Shown in pieces: positions 18,401-24,011 of a stretch of 24,011 nucleotides of DNA. Under the pieces are notes generated by a model. The model was not told the origin of the DNA. It did not search any database and saw only the letters and a program-made list of their open reading frames with translations. Source of the DNA: Phoronis australis (lineage: Eukaryota; Phoronida; Phoronidae); contig NMRA01000361.1 in NCBI GenBank assembly GCA_002633005.1, positions 288,858-312,868 of the forward strand, given 5' to 3'. The translations under genes were made by a program, and so were the position numbers. The first letter of the stretch is position 1. Every line of letters starts with the position of its first letter.

Positions 18401-18727
18401 GACCTTTTTGCCTAATGGGGGGCGCCTTGGAGCCCCCCCAAAACCCGCCCCCCCGGGTGCGCGCATGTTATTGACTGTCACTGACTCAGCCTGGGCCACG
18501 GTTAAGCCATGCTGGCTTAACGTGGCCCAGGCTGAGTCAGTCTGCCTGTACTCAGACTAGTAATACTTTGTCTTATCTCGTCAACACACCTGTCCTTGAT
18601 GATCAATGTAATAAAAGTATTCCCTAACTTTTGGTTTTGGCGATTGTCCTTGTACATAGTGAACGAATCGTCTTTCCATGCATGGAAATACTCTGTACAT
18701 TTTAGGTTTCACCCGCACAAACATCAT
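15427..18727 (-). CDS. C8orf82: C8orf82 orthologue, UPF0598 family protein
   Basis: Three coding exons on the minus strand join in frame: 18727-18590, 16622-16574 and 15890-15427. Starting at the Met codon at 18727 gives 216 residues, the length I recall for human C8orf82. Exon 1 carries YVQGQSPKPKVREYFYYIDHQGQ-type sequence (positions 18655-18590), the family's most conserved block. Exon 2 encodes LFLDDAKMKNFTSCFK, and exon 3 includes YISPCGPEMNYIRCDD, VPFQP and GRIYHPAPDKVGGFGLIKS. Splice sites are CAG|GTGTGT, CTTTCAG, AAAG|GTATAG and TTTGCAG; intron phases are 0 and 1. The molecular function of the family is not established. The N-terminus is rich in Arg/Lys with hardly any acidic residues, so mitochondrial import is possible (inference). 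Other in-frame starts are 18772 and 18700. It is divergent from KATNB1 and convergent with AKTIP. Confidence 0.92.
15891..16573 (-). other. C8orf82 intron 2
   Basis: A phase 1 intron. A 62-codon minus-strand open frame (16115-16303) has no family match that I can see. TGTCTGAGTGG (about 16183) and GGTTAACCC (about 16240) vaguely recall the A and B boxes of a Leu-type tRNA or a SINE derived from one, but no cloverleaf can be drawn. Confidence 0.5.
17403..17460. mobile_element. Diverged fragment of the double-hairpin MITE
   Basis: TGAACCAGCTTTTCTC, TTGAATAACGGGCAT and AAGCTGTTTTTAAATAT follow the order of GAGAACCAGTTTTCTC, CTGAATAACAGGCAT and AACTGGTTCTCAAAAT in the element at 7141-7405. It is a partial, old copy, showing that this family is dispersed. 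Confidence 0.55.
18395..18475. repeat. GC-rich patch with G-run/C-run hairpin
   Basis: GGGGGGC at 18417-18423 and GCCCCCC at 18432-18438 form a hairpin with a loop of about 8 bases. A further C-run (ACCCGCCCCCCCGGG) and GTGCGCGC follow. The composition stands out sharply from the surrounding intron and suggests an inserted repeat. The runs could also form a quadruplex-like structure on one strand. Confidence 0.55.
18480..18541. repeat. Near-perfect 62-bp palindrome with AP-1/MARE-like ends
   Basis: A 30-base left arm (18480-18509) and a 29-base right arm (18513-18541) are exact reverse complements except for one extra G in the left arm (18501 region); the loop is TGC. Each arm carries TGACTCA (left 18482-18488; right, inverted, 18533-18539) within TGACTCAGC, which fits the AP-1 core and the CNC-Maf type antioxidant element TGAnnnnGC. 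It lies in C8orf82 intron 1, about 50 bp past the exon 1 donor. Confidence 0.85.
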
Positions 18728-18772
18728 TTTCTCTTGTTGTTTACAGCGGAAGTTCACAAAGAACACAAACAA

Positions 18773-19162
18773 ATTTTATTATAGAATATTTTTGCATTTC
18801 ATACATAAATATAGTCAACTATCACTTTTTATAAATATTACTAATTATTTCTTCAATAAATTTTGAAATCTAATGGTTATTCAAAATTAAATTATTTTAT
18901 GTTTCCAGTCAATTATGAATTAGCCAATCAAAATCTAATAAGTACGTTTTGTCCGTGGATCAAGCGCGAGCTTCAGCCCAGGAACTCATTCTTGCTTACT
19001 GTGTGCTGTCAAATTAAAAAATTACACGATTGGTTCATATTTCGTTGAGTCGAAATGGTCTAAGATTTTATGACCAGTTTATTCCTGTAATATTCTTATC
19101 TTTGTATATTTAGCGACTAAACTAGACGCTTGCCAAGGATCGTGAGAGGCTCAGTCTGAAAA
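18773..19162. promoter_or_regulatory. Probable bidirectional promoter of C8orf82 and KATNB1
   Basis: The two genes start in opposite directions with less than 400 bp between the furthest upstream C8orf82 Met codon (18772) and the KATNB1 start (19163). The interval contains CCAAT at 18924-18928 (in AGCCAATCA) and an inverted CCAAT near 19028-19033 (ATTGG), a pair often seen in shared promoters. No CpG island is evident; the C8orf82 side is very AT-rich. Confidence 0.5.
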
Positions 19163-22100
19163 ATGGCGGTCCCTACAAAAAGAGCTTGGAAACTTCGTAA
19201 GTCATTGATTTATCAAATACGTACAGAGAGATTTCCTTAATATATCAATCAATTGGAATTTAAAATTTGTCGGACATAGTAGTTCCTGATTTTAAGAACC
19301 TGTTAATTGTTATTCAGCTTGCAGTGCAGGCCTTCACGGCTTTAGGCGTGTTGACAAGAATTCCATCCGATCATTTCCATCCCCACTTTTGTGTTTCTAT
19401 TATTTTTTGCTACTATCTGTGAGCCTGTGATGTAGGCTTTCATTGGTCAATTGAAACCATGAAAAATTTGGCCAACCAGAGCGACTCAATATAAGCGAAA
19501 GCTACTTTGCAAAACTCATGTGAGTTACTCTTGATTGACTTGACGTAATATTTTTTTGATTTGTTCTATCTTGGACAAATTGTTTTTAAGGTCACGGTTA
19601 ACGTTTTACAGATACTTTACACCACTGAGGTTTATTTAAAAAAGCTTTCATAACTGTTTTGAAATTATTAACAAGCACGTCGTAAGAATGGTGACAGGCG
19701 ACTATGTGCCAACCAGAATTACCGTAATAATTTACGTAACTCACACAAAGTAATGGTTCTCATTGCTTTTCACTGTTAGCACAATGTATTCCACCCCAGA
19801 CCAGACTGTGACAGCTTCACTTCAATTTAGTAATAATTGTGCCGATAAGCCTGCGCCAGTGCATGGGAGAATACAGGACTTCTAGGAATGAGTAAAATAA
19901 AGCCTTCATTTTACTCATAATAAAGGCATCTCTTAATCACCCTTCTACGTGCAATTGCTCTTTTGCAAATAGGCCAAAACCCAAGGTAGTAGTGGTAGAC
20001 TCTGACTTCATTAGTCTGTGCTAAGTATCCAAGTTCTTTGACTTTTTCAGAGGAGTTTGTTGCTCATTCAGCCAATGTCAATTGTCTGGCCTTCGGTCAC
20101 AAGTCTGGCAGGGTGCTGGCCACGGGAGGTGAAGACAAGAAGGTCAACATGTGGGCACTGGGCAAACCTAACTGTATCATGGTAAGTGTCGCCATGGTAA
20201 TATCTGCCTTGAAGAGAAATTGAGTGTGTTTTAAGTTACGATTGCAAAAAGCGTCATTTGCTTTATGTGGAACAGCATATTCAAATGTGAAAGAATTTTA
20301 TGGAAATCGATTGATTTATGCCTTTTGAACTATTTTTTGAGCTTACATTTGAATTATATCACGTTGGGGGAACTAGTACCAGTAGATGTAAAATGAAGCT
20401 CAAGGCTTGGAATTTTCCGCGGAAACACAGATTTCCGCTTTTTTCAAATGTTCTGTCCGCGCATTTTATTATATTTCCGCGTAAAAAAAATTGGATTTGA
20501 TATTAAATTTCCGTGGCAAATTCCTTTCTTACCGCGCCGTTGCCAACAAGGTTCACCTCGAAAAGCAGAAGTTGCTCTTTATGTTTCGGAGGAACGTAAA
20601 TTGTCAACATTGCCGGGGCATCTGGGATAGCGTGGTGGGATTTTCAATGGCGTCTCGTGTGATTGTAAACCGCGGTGACAAATACTACGGCTCTGCAGCC
20701 AAAAATGTGTGGGGGTGGGAGTGGACAGACGAGCTAAAAAGACGCAGACGCATGCTACTGATGGTGGTAACGTTCTTTTTTTATATAGTTCTCCCAATTT
20801 TTGTCGGCGAAAGGTAGCGCGCATGTTTTGGGCCATGAAAGTTTCCGCGTTGTTTGTCATTGGTCATTCCAAGCCCTGGAAGCTATATAGTTGCTTTTGC
20901 TCTTGGGCTTGCTGTTTGTCCATAAAAGTGCACTCCATGGAACCAGTTGTGCAGCTCCAGTGCAGATATTGAGAATCTCCCAACATAGCTGATGCACTAA
21001 TATGGAGAATGATTAAAGAATTGTTTCTATGTTTCTGCAGTTGAAGCTGTTTTGATTTGAACGTAGAGTTTGGTAGCTGTTGAGCATGTGATGTATGTAG
21101 GAGAGTTGTGTGTGCAGAGTCTAAAAATCTGTCGTTTTTCTGATCCTTTCAAAAGCAATTTCAGTATTCCTAGAACACATACATATGAGAAGTTCCCAGT
21201 GAAACCAATTTTTGGTATTCATGTTTCAGAGTATTTTTTAACATTTTGGCTCCCCTTATACCAGACCTGTGTACATACATGTTCGTATGAAAATTCGACC
21301 TGCATTACTCAAGTATGCATTGACTGCAAAAGATACGGAAGTCAAAACAACTTGGGTGACCCGTGTGTTTCTGTGTTAAATGCATAATAGAAATCTTGGA
21401 GTGGAATAAGATTTTTTTTATTTAAATTTTAAAACATATTTTTGCTTCGCAACTTTGATCTAAAATTAGTTGGAATTAGCTGCAGTGGAGTTGTTTATCA
21501 GTTGTCTTTTATTATTTTCATTAACTACAAAATAATTGAATTACAAGGCCACTTCTATCAACATTCGTTGCCATCCTGATGAAGTCTATCATATTACCAA
21601 AACAGCTCTCAAAAACACTTTGATAAGCTTGGCATGAACATGTTTTGTGGCTATTAGCGTAGACGACTGGTACAAGTCTCGCTAACCAGTTCTGTCCCAG
21701 TGAATATATACTGAACTGCACCTATAAACCATGACTGATCATAACCCCATGACTGACTTTTCAGAGTTTGTCTGGTCACACGAGTCCAGTGGAAGCTGTC
21801 CGGTTTGGAAATGCTGAGGAGCTGGTTGCAGCTGGGTCAATGTCTGGTGCTCTCAAGATATGGGACTTGGAGGCTGCCAAAAGTAAGGTGTCTTGTAAAC
21901 TTGTTCTCTATGTGTTACCAGTAACATGGACATGTTGAGTGGAGGGGTTATGATTGGGATTTAGACTCGTGGTGGGAATTTTGCCAAAACCTTTTAAGTA
22001 GAATAAGAGTCTTCCTACATGTCGACATGTGGCGCCGACATGTGGCATGTAAGAAAACTAAATTGTTACTTGTACTACATCAGCATGATGATTTATAATG

Positions 22101-23891
22101 GCAGTTTTAAGTGAAATTGTTAAAATGCCTTAAATTTTATTGAATTATTCAATTAGGAACTGGTTCGATTAGCTTGCATTGAAGACTTCTCTAAAGATTG
22201 TTCAAAGACTACTCCAAAGATCGTTCAAAGACTTCTCTGAAGAGTGCTCAAACACTTCTTCAAAGAGTGTTCAATATTTGTGACTGAGTGTGATTAAGGA
22301 CAGTTTAAACTATGCACTGTTGATTACGTAATGTCTTACATTGTTTACAGTTGTGCGCACGCTCACGGGACACAAATCAAACATACGAAGTATAGACTTT
22401 CATCCCTATGGTGATTTCTTAGCTTCCGGATCTCTAGATACAAACGTTAAGGTAAAGTAGGCTGGCTAGTCTATCTTATCACTACCACAGTCAGTACTCA
22501 TATTTTGCCTCATTGGCATTCCTTGTATTTATGACTAGTGAAAATATGTAGGGTCACTTATTTTTGGTTATTACTGGAGTCTAGATTGTAATGCTGGCAT
22601 GGAGACCAGGTTTGGAAATAAAGTCCCAGTGTCTTGATTAATGTTCAATGCTGATCTTAATACTGGATATAAGTAAATGATAAAATGTAAGAAAATATGT
22701 TTTATGAATGCAGTGATGAGTTGAGACTGAGATAATTTTATTGAAGGTAATCTGTTATGTCTCCTTGCATTTTAGTTATGGGATATTCGTAGAAAAGGAT
22801 GTATATTTACCTACAAGGTAAGTTTGAGATTTTGACTTGATGGGTGAATACTGAGGAGTGATGTACCATGGAACAAATACATAATGTAGTTGTATCAATA
22901 AGTGCATCTCAATCTATCTTACTTCTCATTTGTTTTCATTGACTATGTACTCATTTTTACGGTTGTATGAGATTGCAAATACAGCTCACTAATTTGTTAC
23001 TGTTATCACCTTAATTGTATTTTAGATAAATGTTAATTACAACTATTTCATTTTCTTCCACAGTTTAGTTTCAGTCGTGTGCACTATAACCTGTTGTTGC
23101 AGGGTCATACAAATGGTGTTAATTACCTCCAATTCAGCCCTGATGGTCGATGGATAGTGGCAGCGGGAGAAGACTCTACAATAAAGGTAAACCTTTTTCT
23201 ACTTTGTTATTAAAATTAAAACGCAGACAAGTTCCTCAAGGGACTGCTGCAGTCTAAGCTTGTTCATCTCTTCTGGCATTGTTTGTTCTTTGGAATATGA
23301 ACATATTGTTCCCTGTTCAAGTGAGCTGAATGACAGTTTTGATGGTGTAGTTCATAATATGCAAATGACCGAAAGTTTTGTCATGGGCATTTCTAAATCC
23401 AGCGTTATTGAAACCTAATCTTTTTTTGGAAGGTGTAAAATCAGAACCTTGCAGTACATGGACATTCAATACAATCGTAAAACATCCATCACGATGCAGG
23501 TTATGACTATTTTACCAAAAGGGCAACCCCTGCATGTACTAGGGGACAGCTGGAGGTCAGCTGATCAATAATTCCCTTCACTGGGCCTTTGGCTGTCCCT
23601 TACCTCCTGACATTGTGGACGCTGCCTTTTCTTCTGTTTAACAAAATCATCATGAACTGTATGAATTTGTACGTTGAAGTGAACTGTTTATAATCCTTGT
23701 CAGCTATGGGACCTGACAGCAGGCAAGCAGCTGGCAGACTTAAAGGATCACACTGGACCAGTGAACTCGTGTGAGTTCCACCCTAAAGAGTTTCTGTTAG
23801 CCACTGGCAGCTCAGACAGAACCATCAAGTTCTGGGACCTTGAAACAATGACATGCGTTAGCTCCACTGATGGGGACTCTGGCGCTATCAG
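19163..23891 (+). CDS. KATNB1: KATNB1, katanin p80 WD40 subunit (5' part)
   Basis: Seven coding exons join in frame: 19163-19196, 20051-20181, 21765-21882, 22351-22451, 22776-22817, 23103-23186 and 23704-23891. They encode about 232 residues; the gene continues past the window, since human p80 is about 655 residues. The start has a good context (AAAATGG). The protein opens [11 protein letters not shown] and contains five WD40 repeats and the start of a sixth. Repeat ends are visible as [43 protein letters not shown] and [10 protein letters not shown], and GH dipeptides are at [18 protein letters not shown] and YKGHTNGV. These match katanin p80 rather than a generic WD protein. p80 targets and regulates the p60 AAA-ATPase that severs microtubules at centrosomes and cilia. 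The C-terminal con80 domain that binds p60 would lie beyond the window. Intron phases are 1, 0, 1, 0, 0, 0 and 2. Confidence 0.95.
19197..20050 (+). other. KATNB1 intron 1
   Basis: The donor is C|GTAAGT and the acceptor TTTTTCAG; phase 1. AT-rich, with no other feature that I can support. Confidence 0.6.
20182..21764 (+). other. KATNB1 intron 2
   Basis: A phase 0 intron of about 1.6 kb. It includes a CpG-rich patch at about 20400-20840 with repeated TTTCCGCG motifs (20415, 20476 and related pieces) and a small open frame, listed separately. A 105-codon frame at 21070-21387 has no recognisable domain. Confidence 0.6.
20647..20817 (+). other. Possible 56-residue tail-anchored microprotein ORF
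   Basis: Inside KATNB1 intron 2, in a CpG-rich patch, an ATG (CAATGGCG context) opens a 56-codon frame starting [15 protein letters not shown]. It has a polar, Trp-containing middle, then a basic run (KRRRRM) and a hydrophobic segment ([18 protein letters not shown]) just before the end GER. This is the layout of a small tail-anchored membrane protein. The frame also extends upstream to 20491. I recognise no family. It could be a nested gene, a fragment of a mobile element, or chance. Confidence 0.2.
21883..22350 (+). other. KATNB1 intron 3
   Basis: A phase 1 intron, donor AAA|GTAAGG as read in GCCAAAA|GTAAGG, acceptor GTTTACAG. Besides the 23-bp array it holds a CATGTCGACATGTGGCGCC palindrome-like patch near 22018-22036. 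Confidence 0.6.
22181..22272. repeat. 23-bp tandem repeat, four copies
   Basis: Four consecutive 23-base units start at 22181, 22204, 22227 and 22250, of the form RAAGACTTCTCTAAAGAT followed by TGTTC, each differing by a few bases. It lies in KATNB1 intron 3. The unit length is not a multiple of three, and the array is not coding. Confidence 0.9.
22452..23703 (+). other. KATNB1 introns 4 to 6
   Basis: Introns 22452-22775, 22818-23102 and 23187-23703 are all phase 0. The last includes an inverted repeat GGGACAGC / GCTGTCCC (about 23543 and 23592). No other element is supported. Confidence 0.6.
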
Positions 23892-24011
23892 GTAAGCACG
23901 GTCTTGTCGGGTAGTTCAAGTGGCTATAAAAATTATTTTTATATTCCCACCTATGTAAATGTGGGTGTATGTTGCTGGCACCTACCAGATTTTTTGATGG
24001 ATCTTCTTGAA
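23892..24011 (+). other. KATNB1 intron 7, start only
   Basis: The donor AG|GTAAGC opens a phase 2 intron. The window ends inside it, so the rest of the WD40 propeller, the linker and the p60-binding domain are not seen. Confidence 0.8.

Larger units (their letters stand above)
16623..18589 (-). other. C8orf82 intron 1
   Basis: A phase 0 intron of about 2 kb. It holds a diverged MITE fragment (17403-17460), a GC-rich patch (18395-18475) and a near-perfect palindrome (18480-18541), each listed separately. The rest is AT-rich without coding signal. Confidence 0.6.

Noticed and set aside
18218-18560. Overlapping frames on both strands across the GC patch and palindrome
   Set aside because: They arise because the inverted repeat and GC runs lack stop codons; no family match.
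21070-21387. 105-codon frame in KATNB1 intron 2
   Set aside because: Composition looks random, no recognised motif, and it lies wholly in an intron between well-supported exons.

Overview
This is nuclear DNA of an animal: AT-rich, with intron-split genes, GT-AG splice sites and many short inverted-repeat (MITE-like) elements. The proteins look like those of an invertebrate, probably a deuterostome such as an echinoderm, hemichordate or amphioxus, but the window alone does not fix the species. Nothing in it looks prokaryotic, and I see no rRNA, tRNA or CRISPR.

Three genes can be reconstructed exon by exon. (1) AKTIP (FTS), + strand, has nine coding exons between 5645 and 13168. It encodes a 273-residue, catalytically dead ubiquitin-E2 variant of the FTS-Hook-FHIP dynein-adaptor complex. 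(2) A C8orf82 (UPF0598 family) orthologue, - strand, has three coding exons between 18727 and 15427. It has no known biochemical function, and a mitochondrial presequence is possible. (3) KATNB1, the katanin p80 WD40 subunit, + strand, starts at 19163. Its first seven coding exons are present and the gene runs off the right edge. AKTIP and C8orf82 are convergent. C8orf82 and KATNB1 are divergent and share an interval of about 0.4 kb that is probably a bidirectional promoter. AKTIP and KATNB1 both act on microtubule systems, and both lie on human 16q, so the linkage may be old.

Layout: 1-162, a possible first exon of unknown owner; 163-5620, non-coding, with a CRE-like motif cluster (2586-2939), CTCF-like motifs (3709-3762), hairpins and a roughly 390-bp foldback element (4573-4962); 5621-13168, AKTIP with several MITEs and an old tandem repeat in its introns; 13169-15426, the convergent intergenic region with a 61-bp tandem repeat; 15427-18772, C8orf82; 18773-19162, the shared promoter interval; 19163-24011, KATNB1, with a CpG-rich patch and a 23-bp tandem repeat in its introns.

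I found no compelling new biological system. The most unusual objects are the double-hairpin MITE at 7141-7405, the near-perfect palindrome at 18480-18541 with a bZIP-type site in each arm, and a set of CTCF-like motifs that all point the same way.
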